This document shows positions 44,320-53,369 of a stretch of 64,000 nt of DNA, piece by piece. The stretch covers positions 1 to 64,000 of the forward strand of contig CAMBSB010000008.1 of NCBI GenBank assembly GCA_945870155.1. The letters run 5' to 3'. Source of the DNA: Paludibacter jiangxiensis (GTDB lineage: Bacteria > Bacteroidota > Bacteroidia > Bacteroidales > Paludibacteraceae). Under the pieces are notes generated by a model. It was given only the letters and a program-made list of their open reading frames with translations, was not told where the DNA came from and did no database searches. Each line of letters opens with the position of its first letter. Position 1 is the stretch's first letter. The position numbers and the translations under genes are program-made.

Positions 44320-44793
44320 TTGAAGAACATCGCTTTAATTATACTCTCTATTTTCTTAGCAACTTGTGCTTCAAGTTGCAACGATAACTATGTGTCTTCT
44401 ATACCCAATTACCCTGTGAATTTACAATTAAATTTAACCAGTACCTATTCAACTTTTAAAAATTCTGTCAATCAGTATTTGTTGTTTGAGAAAAGGATAA
44501 ATGCCTACGATGCAATAGGTTATGGTGGAATTTTAGTTTGTTCAGGTATAGGCTTGGATGATAGTGGAAATAGCCAATACTATGCTTTCGACATGGCTTG
44601 CCCTTATGAAGTTGATAAAAACATAAAAGTTTATCCCGATAAAGATGGACTTGGTACAGTAGTTTGCAAAAAATGCGGATCGGTTTATAATGTGGGTTAT
44701 GGTTTTGGCAATCCCATTTCAGGCCCAGCCAAAGAAATTCTAAAAAGGTATAAAACTTCATTAAGCGGGGATAATTTATTTATTTATCAATAA
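44320..44793 (+). CDS. Rieske-like lipoprotein lacking the canonical histidines
   Basis: A 157-residue lipoprotein with lipobox CASSC (Cys20). The start is TTG at 44320; no ATG exists upstream or near. The region 60-157 follows a Rieske-fold pattern: FDMACPYE, VVCKKCGSVYNVGYGFGNPISGPAK. In a Rieske protein the ligands are C-x-H and C-x2-H; here they read C94-P-Y96 and C116-K-K-C119, so both histidines are replaced. It may bind zinc, a different cluster or nothing. I recall related Bacteroidota lipoproteins, but no function is known. Confidence 0.65.
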   Translation: MKNIALIILSIFLATCASSCNDNYVSSIPNYPVNLQLNLTSTYSTFKNSVNQYLLFEKRINAYDAIGYGGILVCSGIGLDDSGNSQYYAFDMACPYEVDKNIKVYPDKDGLGTVVCKKCGSVYNVGYGFGNPISGPAKEILKRYKTSLSGDNLFIYQ

Positions 44794-44808
44794 AAAAAAC
44801 GGATATAC

Positions 44809-44966
44809 TCAGCCCCCCTGCCCCCTTAAGCGGGAGATATAGAGCGTTATTTTATAAATAGTGACAAATATAATACTATAAATAGAAGTTAAATGATTGA
44901 TTTTAATTTTTAATCACGATCCCAATTTCCCCTGTATATTCCCCCTTTAGGGGGTTAGGGGGCTGA
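44809..44966. repeat. Facing pair of REP-like palindromes
   Basis: Copies at 44809-44840 and, inverted, 44938-44966 flank about 97 bases between the Rieske-like and deformylase-like genes. Confidence 0.8.
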
Positions 44967-44997
44967 ATAGTTATATTTAATTTTTACGGTTAATTAC

Positions 44998-45600
44998 ATG
45001 AGGAACTCAATATTCATTTTAATTATTTTTGCAATAATGTTATCGTGTAACACTTCCCAAAGACTCACAAATAAAGAGAAAGAAATAATTTTACTTGCAT
45101 CAGATGAAACACCATTTGATGTGTTGAAAATAACCACATTATCTGATTCTTTGACATTGCGAAAAAAATGCACCAATATCGATTTTAACAAAGACACAGC
45201 CATAATAACTCATTTAATTAAAAGAATGAAATCAACCTTGGATGTAGAATCGGGTGTTGGTTTGGCGGCTCCTCAAATAGGAATTTCGCGCAATCTTTTT
45301 TTGATAATGCGGATTGATAAACCTGAGAAAAATGTGGAAGTGGTCATAAATCCGGAAATTGTTTCAAAACCCGAACAAACTGTTTGTTTTGAGCGTGATG
45401 GTTGTTTGTCAATTCCTAATGTTATCGGAAATTCAGTTCGTTATCCGTGGATAGAAGTCGCTTATTTCAATGAAAAAGGGGAAAAAATAACCGAGAAATT
45501 AAGCGGACATTCAAGACAAACTGATTTTACAGGCATCATTTTCCAACATGAATACGATCATCTGCAAGGTGTTATGTTTACCGATAAGCTTTGCAAGTAG
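44998..45600 (+). CDS. Peptide deformylase-like lipoprotein
   Basis: A 200-residue protein with all deformylase motifs: GVGLAAPQIG at 86-95, GCLS at 135-138 (Cys136, metal ligand; the usual EGCLS has Asp for Glu) and HEYDH at 184-188. In front of the enzyme is a lipoprotein signal (IIFAIMLSC, Cys17), so the domain would be exported and anchored in the envelope. Standard deformylase works on nascent chains in the cytoplasm, so this version probably has another substrate, perhaps formylated peptides outside. The signal is predicted by eye. A housekeeping def gene is not in the window. Confidence 0.85.
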   Translation: MRNSIFILIIFAIMLSCNTSQRLTNKEKEIILLASDETPFDVLKITTLSDSLTLRKKCTNIDFNKDTAIITHLIKRMKSTLDVESGVGLAAPQIGISRNLFLIMRIDKPEKNVEVVINPEIVSKPEQTVCFERDGCLSIPNVIGNSVRYPWIEVAYFNEKGEKITEKLSGHSRQTDFTGIIFQHEYDHLQGVMFTDKLCK

Positions 45601-45609
45601 AAAAATAAA

Positions 45610-45920
45610 ACTGCCCCCTAACCCCCTAAAGGGGGAATTCAGAGGGAGAATAGTAAGAGTATGTAAGCGAAATAAAATACAACATAAATATTCATATATT
45701 GAATATTCATTCATATTACAATTTCAATAGCTTTTATGGTATTTTTGTAACGCAATTTACTCTCTAAATTAATTAACTTAAAAGTATGTTCGAATTAAAC
45801 TCCCAGGATCGAAGTATCCAGATATCTATCGATATTTAGATACTTAAGGAGAAGATAATAAATTACAAATAAAACATCACTATCTGTCTTATTCCCCCTT
45901 TAGGGGGTTAGGGGGCAGAT
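45610..45920. repeat. Facing pair of REP-like palindromes around 250 bases
   Basis: Copies at 45610-45639 and, inverted, 45891-45920. The spacer has no gene; it holds TATTTTTG (45740-45747), a possible promoter for the protease gene, and the inverted repeat AAGTATC/GATACTT near 45810-45842. Confidence 0.78.
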
Positions 45921-45936
45921 TTAAAATTACATTCAT

Positions 45937-48477
45937 ATGAAAAAATTAAATCTAATTATCTTGTTAATTTTAGCTTTGTCCATAAGCACTGATGCTCAGG
46001 CAGCTTGTATTTTCAAAAAAAAGAAAAAGAAAGTAGAGACTAAAGAAGTAGTAGCTGCCCCAAAACCCGAAAAAACAGAGAAACCCGCCACCAAAGGGCC
46101 AAAACCTTACAAGGATGTAATTACCAAAAAAGCCAGTTCGAGCAAGGGATTTTTTACTGTTCATAAAGTTGAAAGTAACTATTTTTTCGAAATACCCGAC
46201 TCCATGTTAGGGCGTGATATGTTGGTAGTAAATCGCATTTCAAAAGCCCCTGCCAGCGGTAAAAAAAGTTTTTTGGGTTATGCCGGAGATCAAATTGGTG
46301 AAAACGTAATACGCTTTGATAAAGGGCCAAACGACAAGATCTACATGAAAAGTATATCCTATTCAGAACGTTCGCAAGACACTTTAGGAATGTATTTTAA
46401 TGTGTTGAATTCTAATATTCAGCCTATTTTGGCTTCGTTCGAAGTAAAAGCATATAACAAAGATTCTGTCACAAAAAAACAAAATTCAGTAATCGATATT
46501 ACCGACTATGTTAATAGCGACAATGTTATTTTACATTTTGACGACCAAATTAAAAAAGCCATGTCGATAGGAAATTATTTTGCCGACAGAAGTTATACGG
46601 ATACTATCAAAGCCTTTCCAATTAATATTGAAATTCGCACAGTAAAAACTTATGGTCAAAAATCACAAAATTCTTCAGATGTAGCCGGCGAACCTTTAAC
46701 TTATGAATTGAACAGCTCCATTCTATTGTTGCCAAAAACGCCTATGAAAGCCCGATATTACGACCCCAGAGTAGGCTATTTTACAACAAGTTATACCGAC
46801 TTTGATAAAAATCCACAAGGCGTTGAACGCGTTTCGATGGTAACGCGCTGGAGACTGGAACCTAAACCCGAAGATTTGGAAAAATATAATAAAGGTGAGT
46901 TAGTAGAACCTGCTAAACCCATAGTTTTTTATATTGACCCTTCAACACCCAAAAAATGGATACCTTATTTGAAACAAGGTGTGGATGACTGGCAAAAAGC
47001 ATTTGAATATGCAGGATTTAAAAAAGCTATTTATGCATTGGAAGCTCCAAAAGATTCTACCTGGAGTCTCGAAGATGCGAGTCATTCGGCCATTGTGTAC
47101 AAAGCTTCCAATGTTCCCAATGCAAGCGGACCTCATGTTCACGACCCGCGAAGTGGTGAAATAATTGAAACACATATTAATTGGTATCACAATGTTATGA
47201 AACTGCTACACGATTGGTATTTTGTACAAACTGCTGCAACAAATGTCAAAGCCCGAAATGTACAGTATGATGATGAATTGATGGGACAATTGATTCGTTT
47301 TGTATCTTCGCACGAGGTAGGCCATACGCTGGGTTTGCGTCACAATTTTGGTTCTTCAAATACGGTAGCTGTAGAGAAACTTCGCAACAAAGCTTGGGTT
47401 GAAGCCAATGGACACACACCTTCCATTATGGATTATGCGCGATTTAATTATATAGCTCAACCTGAGGACAATATATCTGAAGCCGGACTTTTTCCACGCA
47501 TAGGTATTTACGACAATTGGTCGATAGACTGGGGTTATCGCTATTATTCAAATTTCAAAACGCCGGAAGATGAAGTTACTTATCTGAACAAATTGGTTAT
47601 TAATAAATTAGCCGAAGACATAAGGTATAAATTCGGAACCGAAACAGATAGCAACGACCCGCGCAATCAGAGTGAAGATTTAGGTGATAATGCCATGAAA
47701 GCCAGTTATTATGGAATTAAAAACCTGCAAAAAATTTTACCTAATTTATTGCAATGGACCATAGAGCCCGAAAAAGATTATAGCAATACTGCGGCAATGT
47801 ATAGCGAAATTAGTTCACAATTTAGCCGATATATGGGACATGTTGCTAAAAACATAGCCGGAATTTACACTACTCCAAGAAAAGTGGAAGAGAAAGGATT
47901 GGTTTATGAGCATGTGGCTACCGCAACGCAAAAAGAAGCCATGAGTTTTTTGAATAATCAGCTTTTCACTACTCCTAAATGGCTGTTTAATAAAGAGTTG
48001 GTTCAAAAAGCAGGAATCGACCCAATTGCCAATATTGGGAATATTCAAAAAAATATTTTAAACCGCCTGATTTCAAAAAACACCATTGATAAACTATTAC
48101 AAAACGAAACATTGAATGGAAACAAAGCATATACCGCATTCAACATGTTATCCGATTTGAAAAGAAGTGTTTGGACGGAATTGAATAGCGAAAAACAAAT
48201 CGATATTTATCGCCGTAATTTGCAAAAAAATTATGTAGATGCCTGTATTGCGGTATTGGACGTTTCATCGGCTGGAGGTATAGTTGTTAGCCCAAGTTTG
48301 GGTGTGCGAATAGTATCCAACAGTACCAGTGATGCCACAGCCATTGTAAGAGCACATTTAATCTATTTAAAGGCTGAGATTCGCAAAGCTTCTGCTTCGA
48401 AAAATGCCATTGGCAACGCACATTTATCGGAATTATACAACAAGATTGATAATGCTTTAAATCCGAAAAAGAATTAG
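45937..48477 (+). CDS. Secreted zinc metalloprotease of the DUF5117/DUF5118 family
   Basis: An 846-residue exported protein (signal MKKLNLIILLILALSISTDAQA). It follows the DUF5118-DUF5117-DUF4953 pattern: SKGFFTVHKVESNYFFEIPDSMLGRDML at the front, then FDKNPQGVERVSMVTRWRLEP and the zinc site HEVGHTLGLRH (His459, Glu460, His463, His469), a metzincin-type HExxHxxGxxH, followed by NFGSSN and a later SIMDY Met-turn candidate. The end is an all-helical region. These proteases are widespread in Bacteroidota, usually unstudied. A lysine-rich stretch follows the signal peptide. Confidence 0.9.
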   Translation: MKKLNLIILLILALSISTDAQAACIFKKKKKKVETKEVVAAPKPEKTEKPATKGPKPYKDVITKKASSSKGFFTVHKVESNYFFEIPDSMLGRDMLVVNRISKAPASGKKSFLGYAGDQIGENVIRFDKGPNDKIYMKSISYSERSQDTLGMYFNVLNSNIQPILASFEVKAYNKDSVTKKQNSVIDITDYVNSDNVILHFDDQIKKAMSIGNYFADRSYTDTIKAFPINIEIRTVKTYGQKSQNSSDVAGEPLTYELNSSILLLPKTPMKARYYDPRVGYFTTSYTDFDKNPQGVERVSMVTRWRLEPKPEDLEKYNKGELVEPAKPIVFYIDPSTPKKWIPYLKQGVDDWQKAFEYAGFKKAIYALEAPKDSTWSLEDASHSAIVYKASNVPNASGPHVHDPRSGEIIETHINWYHNVMKLLHDWYFVQTAATNVKARNVQYDDELMGQLIRFVSSHEVGHTLGLRHNFGSSNTVAVEKLRNKAWVEANGHTPSIMDYARFNYIAQPEDNISEAGLFPRIGIYDNWSIDWGYRYYSNFKTPEDEVTYLNKLVINKLAEDIRYKFGTETDSNDPRNQSEDLGDNAMKASYYGIKNLQKILPNLLQWTIEPEKDYSNTAAMYSEISSQFSRYMGHVAKNIAGIYTTPRKVEEKGLVYEHVATATQKEAMSFLNNQLFTTPKWLFNKELVQKAGIDPIANIGNIQKNILNRLISKNTIDKLLQNETLNGNKAYTAFNMLSDLKRSVWTELNSEKQIDIYRRNLQKNYVDACIAVLDVSSAGGIVVSPSLGVRIVSNSTSDATAIVRAHLIYLKAEIRKASASKNAIGNAHLSELYNKIDNALNPKKN

Positions 48478-48542
48478 ATATATTGCTAATCTGATTTGGA
48501 CAAGTTGGTTGTAGAATAAGAATGTTCTTTTGAACTATTTTG

Positions 48543-48631
48543 AACGCAAAGATGCTTAGACACTAAGTCGCTACGAATAATTTATTTTTTAAATGAAACA
48601 TAGCGACTTAGCTACTTTGCCACTTTGCGTT
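48543..48631. repeat. Large imperfect inverted repeat
   Basis: AACGCAAAGATGCTTAG...AAGTCGCT (48543-48571) is matched by AGCGACTTAGC...CACTTTGCGTT (48602-48631). Palindromes with ACGCAAAG ends recur in Bacteroidota genomes. Confidence 0.7.
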
Positions 48632-48849
48632 AAAGAATTTTTCTTATAAAAATTGAATACTTCATCTTATTTATGATAATTTTTAAAATTTAGAGCACAA
48701 AATTAACGCTTGTTTTAAGCAGATAACCGAGTAAATAACTGAACTTTCGCATGTTGCTAATTACTTGATTTCCTGACTGTTTCAAAACTTTTCAAATTGA
48801 TTATCAGATGATTACACAAACATGACTTTTGTGTATTTATTATATTTTG

Positions 48850-48887
48850 ACCTCTCCCCTAACCCCTCTCGCAAGGAGAGGGGAAAA
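48850..48887. repeat. REP-like palindrome (variant)
   Basis: CCTCTCCCCTAACCCCTCTC followed by GCAAGGAGAGGGG; a variant with CTCC arms. The rest of 48478-49124 has no gene; TATATTTG at 49092-49099 is a likely -7 box for the next gene. Confidence 0.7.
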
Positions 48888-49124
48888 TTTCAGTGCTAGT
48901 ATAACGGTCAACGCGTCTATTTAAGTGTTTGATATTCTGTTATTTGCATATGCGAAAGTTGAGTTAAATAAATAAAAACAGGCGCCCTCACGCAATGCAG
49001 GAAGGTTAAAAACTAATTTAGCTCTCACTTACATTTTTTCATTACATAATGGCTTTTGCAACTGATAGTTTTTTTATAATAATAATTTTATTATATTTGT
49101 ACTATTAATTATCAAGCTATTGCC

Positions 49125-50711
49125 ATGAAAAAATTAATACCCGCCTTTATTCTTATTGCACTAAGTATAGCTGCTTGTACCAACAACAATGCCGTACTTG
49201 AAAGAGCAGATAAGATGATGGAATCTAAGCCCGATTCGGCACTTTACTTACTCGAAAAAATAAAATCTCATAGTTTTTTTAAATCTTCTGACAAAGCACT
49301 ATTTGCCCTTTTATATAGCCAGGCATTGGATAAAAATGGGATTATTATTGAATCCGACTCATTAATATCTATTGCCACAAATTATTACGATGAAAAAGAA
49401 GCTACACGCGCAGCTTTTTCGTGGTTATACCTGGCACGGTGCGCCAATAACCGGGGAGATGCCGCAGCACAAGCATCTGCATTACTGAAAGCACAAGATT
49501 TTGCTGATAAAACTGAAAACCTAAAATTAAATTCTCTAATATATGTTGATAAAGCGAGTATGTATAAAAATCAACAAAACTTTGACAGTTCTATAATTTA
49601 TTATAAAAAAGCACTGAAAATATTCCAAAAATCAAAAGATAAATCAAATTGTATTTTAGATCTTTTCTATATAGGATATAACTTTCAATTAAAGGAAAAC
49701 TTTGATAGTACCATATATTATTATTTAAATGCAGAAAAATTAGCTAGAAATACGACAGATAAATTAACCCTTTCTACCATATATAGATGCTTGGGGTCAG
49801 TATATCTTTTAAAGCATGAATATACGAAATCGATTAATTATTTAACTAAAGCACCTAATACTAATATAGCTGTATACGATAATAATAAATGGTATATTTT
49901 AGGTAGAGTTTATGTTAAAATGGGTATATCTGATTCTGCTCGTTTTTATTTAAATAAAATAACAGGACTCGTTGAAATTGATGCGGACTATTACCAACAA
50001 TGGCAGAAAATATACGAACTTGAAGGGAATACAAAAAAGGCATTATACTTTGCCAACAAGATTAATGTAGCAAACGATTCATTATATAAACGCAAACTTG
50101 ATATTAGTTTTGCAGGATTGGAAAAAAAATACAAATTTCAGTCGCTTCAAATAAATAATCAGAAATTAATTATTAAAAACAAACAAAATGGGATTATAAT
50201 TTTTATTGTACTCTTTATTTTAAGCTTGCTGGTTATCATTGTTTTATTTTGGCGAAACAGAGTTAAAAATCATCAATTAAAAATGCAACAACAATTACTT
50301 ACAAAAGAAATAGAAAATGTAAATCTACTGGAACTGCAAGTAAATATGCAAAATATTTTGCTTTCAAACGTTGAGCAATATAAAAAACAATCGATAAAAC
50401 GACCCGATAAACCGGATAGTACCAAACCAGGTATCAGCCCCATACTAAATTCAACATTCCACGATGAGTTAATTGCCACTATGGATATACAATATAATAA
50501 TATATCCAAACGACTCAAAGAAAAATTCCCCGATTTAACCGAAAGGGATATTTTTATCAATATTTTGCTATTAGCCGGTTTCGACACAGGCATGATAGCA
50601 GGCATACTTGATATAAAATATGACTCCATAAAAACCCACCGAACCCGCCTCCGTAAAAAATTGGAATTAGATAATTCGGAGAAATTAATTGATTTCTTAC
50701 GCCAGTTTTGA
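49125..50711 (+). CDS. TPR-transmembrane-HTH regulator, lipoprotein-like N-terminus
   Basis: A 528-residue protein. Signal/lipobox SIAAC (Cys18) suggests the sensor part is exported; residues 20-350 are TPR-like helical repeats (YYKKALKIFQKSKD, YYYLNAEKLARN). One membrane helix lies near 358-380, then a coiled coil (380-430) and a LuxR-like helix-turn-helix at about 455-528 (LTERDIFINILLLAGFDTGMIAGIL, IKTHRTRLRKKLEL). Such proteins are a Bacteroidota-specific type of one-component membrane regulator. Targets are unknown. A terminator follows. Confidence 0.87.
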   Translation: MKKLIPAFILIALSIAACTNNNAVLERADKMMESKPDSALYLLEKIKSHSFFKSSDKALFALLYSQALDKNGIIIESDSLISIATNYYDEKEATRAAFSWLYLARCANNRGDAAAQASALLKAQDFADKTENLKLNSLIYVDKASMYKNQQNFDSSIIYYKKALKIFQKSKDKSNCILDLFYIGYNFQLKENFDSTIYYYLNAEKLARNTTDKLTLSTIYRCLGSVYLLKHEYTKSINYLTKAPNTNIAVYDNNKWYILGRVYVKMGISDSARFYLNKITGLVEIDADYYQQWQKIYELEGNTKKALYFANKINVANDSLYKRKLDISFAGLEKKYKFQSLQINNQKLIIKNKQNGIIIFIVLFILSLLVIIVLFWRNRVKNHQLKMQQQLLTKEIENVNLLELQVNMQNILLSNVEQYKKQSIKRPDKPDSTKPGISPILNSTFHDELIATMDIQYNNISKRLKEKFPDLTERDIFINILLLAGFDTGMIAGILDIKYDSIKTHRTRLRKKLELDNSEKLIDFLRQF

Positions 50712-50834
50712 TACCAAAAACCTGCCATTTTTATGCCGTTTTGACATGTAACCCTGACATGTTTTTTGATGTCAAGTAATATGTTGATATTTAAGTCAAT
50801 ACAATCACGCTAACTCATCAATGTACCCCAAATA

Positions 50835-50870
50835 AATCCTGAACATTTTTTGTTTTCAGGATTTTTTTTG
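50835..50870 (+). terminator. Intrinsic terminator after the TPR-HTH gene
   Basis: AATCCTGAA (50835-50843) pairs with TTCAGGATT (50855-50863), followed by eight T's. Confidence 0.85.
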
Positions 50871-51414
50871 TATTTATTTGTAGGATAAATTTTAAAAATC
50901 TACACAGATAAAAAAAACTATTATCCTTGCTCATTGTGGTATTAACTAATTAGCCGCTGATCCCCTAAAGGGGGAAATAAAATTGTTCGTATTAGCATAC
51001 TGTGAAAAAACTTTATTTTGCTTTTTTATTAATCCTTTTTGGAGTAAACTATAATTAAATGTAATATTTTATCCCAAAACCTAAGTTTATTTATGTAATT
51101 AAGGTGAGTTCGAAATAAAAAAATGACCTCAATATCAAAAATAAGGGAAAGATAATGTGTGTTACAATGGGTTACTAAGGGTTTAATGACAAGTTTTTGT
51201 GTTAAAAATACGTTCGTTTGCAAAAAAAATTATAAACATAAAATAGATAAAACCCTTATTTTTCTATTGAAACCCTTAGTAGGAGAATATTTATAGAAAG
51301 AAATCCCTTATTCGCTTATTTAAAAGTCAAACAATTGTAAAAAAATTATCTCGAACTCGCATTTATTATTTCAATCAATTATTTTATATTAACAATTTAA
51401 TCATCAAAAAAAGT
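50871..51414. other. Intergenic region with a REP-like copy
   Basis: A short REP-like copy lies at 50956-50977 (ATCCCCTAAAGGGGGAAAT). The remainder is AT-rich; the small minus-strand frame at 51029-51223 is not supported as a gene. Confidence 0.6.
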
Positions 51415-51888
51415 ATGGAAAACAAAATTGAAGTAACTCTTACCGAAGAGTCGAAAAATCAAATTTTACAAGCAATTACAGCTGTAAAAATCCTTATGCC
51501 TTATTTGATAAAAATAAGCGAAAGTGAACGTAAAACAATACAACAAATGGACGATGGACGCAAACCATTTACCGAAAAAGCACGGGACTATGCCACCCGC
51601 AGTGAGGCCATTAATCCCGGAAATGCATTATTAGTAGCTGCCGAACACGACTTAGGTCTTTATTCAGGTTTGTCGATAATAGAGAACGAATTAACACAAT
51701 TGCTCGAAATGGTACGCGATACCAAACAACTGGCAGGAGCCGAAGCTTATGAAGTTTCCCGATTTGTATATATGAAAGCAAAAATGGCTCTCAAAATGAA
51801 AGAACCGGGCATGCAAGCCATAGTGGACGAACTGGGTAAACTGTATAAAATGACTTCAAGTTCAAAATCAGAAGTGATAGCTAAATAG
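51415..51888 (+). CDS. Conserved hypothetical helical protein next to a tandem array
   Basis: A 157-residue, mostly helical, soluble protein without signal peptide. Visible blocks are MDDGRKPFTEKARDYATRS, INPGNALLVAAEHDLGLYSG and KAKMALKMKEPGMQAIVDEL. I do not recognise a characterised family, though the pattern looks like a conserved Bacteroidota protein. The stop is followed by an imperfect hairpin (51921-51963) and by an array of nine 21-base repeats (51975-52163). Whether the gene and the array belong together is unknown. Confidence 0.7.
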   Translation: MENKIEVTLTEESKNQILQAITAVKILMPYLIKISESERKTIQQMDDGRKPFTEKARDYATRSEAINPGNALLVAAEHDLGLYSGLSIIENELTQLLEMVRDTKQLAGAEAYEVSRFVYMKAKMALKMKEPGMQAIVDELGKLYKMTSSSKSEVIAK

Positions 51889-51920
51889 CAAGCCAAATTT
51901 GAATTCATTCTGTCCTGACA

Positions 51921-51963
51921 AATCAGCATACATCCTGCCGAATCTACAGGAATGTTGCTGATT
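51921..51963 (+). terminator. Imperfect hairpin between gene and tandem array
   Basis: AATCAGCATACATCCTG (51921-51937) pairs with CAGGAATGTTGCTGATT (51947-51963). No T run follows, so it may be a terminator of weak type or part of the array structure. Confidence 0.55.
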
Positions 51964-51974
51964 CAGGGCAAAAG

Positions 51975-52163
51975 TATGCGTGATCGCACCAAATCATTGC
52001 GTTCACGCAGCAAATCGGTGCGATAATGCAATAAAATGGTGCGATAACGCAGTAAAACATTGCATGAACGCAGTAAAACGGTACGTCATCGCAGTAAATC
52101 AGTGCGACATCGCAATAAAACAGTGCGTTAACGCAACAAAACAGTACGTAATCACAGTGATTT
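51975..52163. repeat. Tandem array of nine 21-base palindrome-bearing units
   Basis: Nine contiguous 21-base units fit 51975-52163 exactly. Most units have the form GTGCGnnnnCGCAnnAAAAC, so each holds a small palindrome TGCGnnnnCGCA; the units differ mainly in the four loop bases. There are no spacers between units. Because 21 is a multiple of three both strands stay open, giving spurious seven-residue repeat proteins. Confidence 0.9.
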
Positions 52164-52372
52164 ACTATAATTGACAACTGTCAATTTTCATCTATCAACT
52201 GTCAACTATTTTTGTCGAACTTCCGGGATGTAAAATACGAAATAACGGGGTCGTATTTTAGGTCTTTGGGGTTCGGTTCAAAAAAGGATTACAATATTAG
52301 CCATCTATAGCTTTTTAGAAGAAATATTTAAGAAAATACAATCTTTTAGTAACAGTATATCAAAATTTAATC

Positions 52373-52380
52373 TATATTTG
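52373..52380 (+). promoter_or_regulatory. -7 box before the 52.5 kb lipoprotein gene
   Basis: TATATTTG, 92 bases before the ATG at 52473. The region between the array and this box has only short TTGACAACTGTCAA palindromes. Confidence 0.5.
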
Positions 52381-52472
52381 CAATGTGAAAATTAAAATGG
52401 AAGGAAATTTTTGAATTGTATAGTAGAAGCTGTGATTTAAAAATCCGTTTTACCTTCAAAATTTCATCAAAA

Positions 52473-53084
52473 ATGAAAAGACTAAATATTCTATTGGCAG
52501 TTTCCTTGTTATTTATCTTCTTTTTTTCAGCTTGTTATGGAAAGAGATGTGATTGTTTTGTAGATAATTTACCCAGTGCGACAATGGAAACTTATTTCTC
52601 CAATTACAAATATGGAAGCCAATCGTGGGTATATGTTAATCAGGATGGAACAAAAAAAGACAGTGTTTATATTACTTGGGATTTACTTAACAACGGAAGA
52701 GGTGCAATAATAGACGATGAAATAAAATGTGAGATTAATTATTCTTGGAGTACCCTTATTCGAAGTAAATATCTTTCGAAAGATACAGTTAGATGTAGAT
52801 ACGCAAATAATGATTTTACATTTTATACCTATAAAGATTATTATTTTGAATATACAATTAGACATAAAGCAGGCTTGGATTCATTGATTATCTATACAAG
52901 AATTCAAAGTTATAATGCTAAAAAAGAAACCATTACACTCCCATCGGGGGTAATATATAATGGAGTAATCAATGTTGATAAAAGATTTTGGTTTGCTCCC
53001 TATGTGGGATTAATTAAGTATGTTTCATATAATGAATATAATAAACCAGATACATTTTACCTTCAAAATTTTTATACGAAATGA
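52473..53084 (+). CDS. Hypothetical lipoprotein
   Basis: A 203-residue lipoprotein from the ATG at 52473 with lipobox FFSAC (Cys21); the frame also opens at a TTG 57 bases earlier. The mature part is rich in Tyr, Asn and Ser and probably beta-stranded (SQSWVYVNQDGTKKDSVYITWD, FYTYKDYYFEYTIRH). Several Cys at the front (RCDCF) may form a disulfide. No family recognised. It opens the accessory region of orphan envelope genes. Confidence 0.65.
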   Translation: MKRLNILLAVSLLFIFFFSACYGKRCDCFVDNLPSATMETYFSNYKYGSQSWVYVNQDGTKKDSVYITWDLLNNGRGAIIDDEIKCEINYSWSTLIRSKYLSKDTVRCRYANNDFTFYTYKDYYFEYTIRHKAGLDSLIIYTRIQSYNAKKETITLPSGVIYNGVINVDKRFWFAPYVGLIKYVSYNEYNKPDTFYLQNFYTK

Positions 53085-53369
53085 AAAAAAAAAACACACT
53101 GTCTTTTCGGATATATTAATTAGTTTCGCAAAGTTTGGTATCATTGGGTGGTAATTCTTTCTAATCCCATAAACAAATGCAAGTTATTGAAGAATAGATT
53201 GAAATCTAGAAAGTTATCGTGAAAGAAAACAGAAGTTAGTATCAAAAAAAAAATCACAACAACCAACAAATTTATTTGTACATTAAATGAGGTAATTATA
53301 TGTAGCAAATGAGTAAGATAGCTATTTCAATAAAATTGTTAGTTTTTATCTTTTGCCAAATTTAAAAAT
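53085..53369. other. Intergenic region with no recognised element
   Basis: AT-rich DNA between the 52.5 kb lipoprotein and the 53.4 kb barrel gene. No repeat copy was seen. Confidence 0.4.

Noticed and set aside
51029-51223. 64-codon minus-strand frame
   Set aside because: No recognisable features; sits in AT-rich intergenic DNA.
51975-52163. CRISPR array
   Set aside because: Units are contiguous with no spacers, vary internally, and no cas gene is in the window.
51944-52177. Open frames on both strands with seven-residue repeats
   Set aside because: They exist only because the DNA unit is 21 bases without stops; neither has a plausible start context and the proteins differ by frame.
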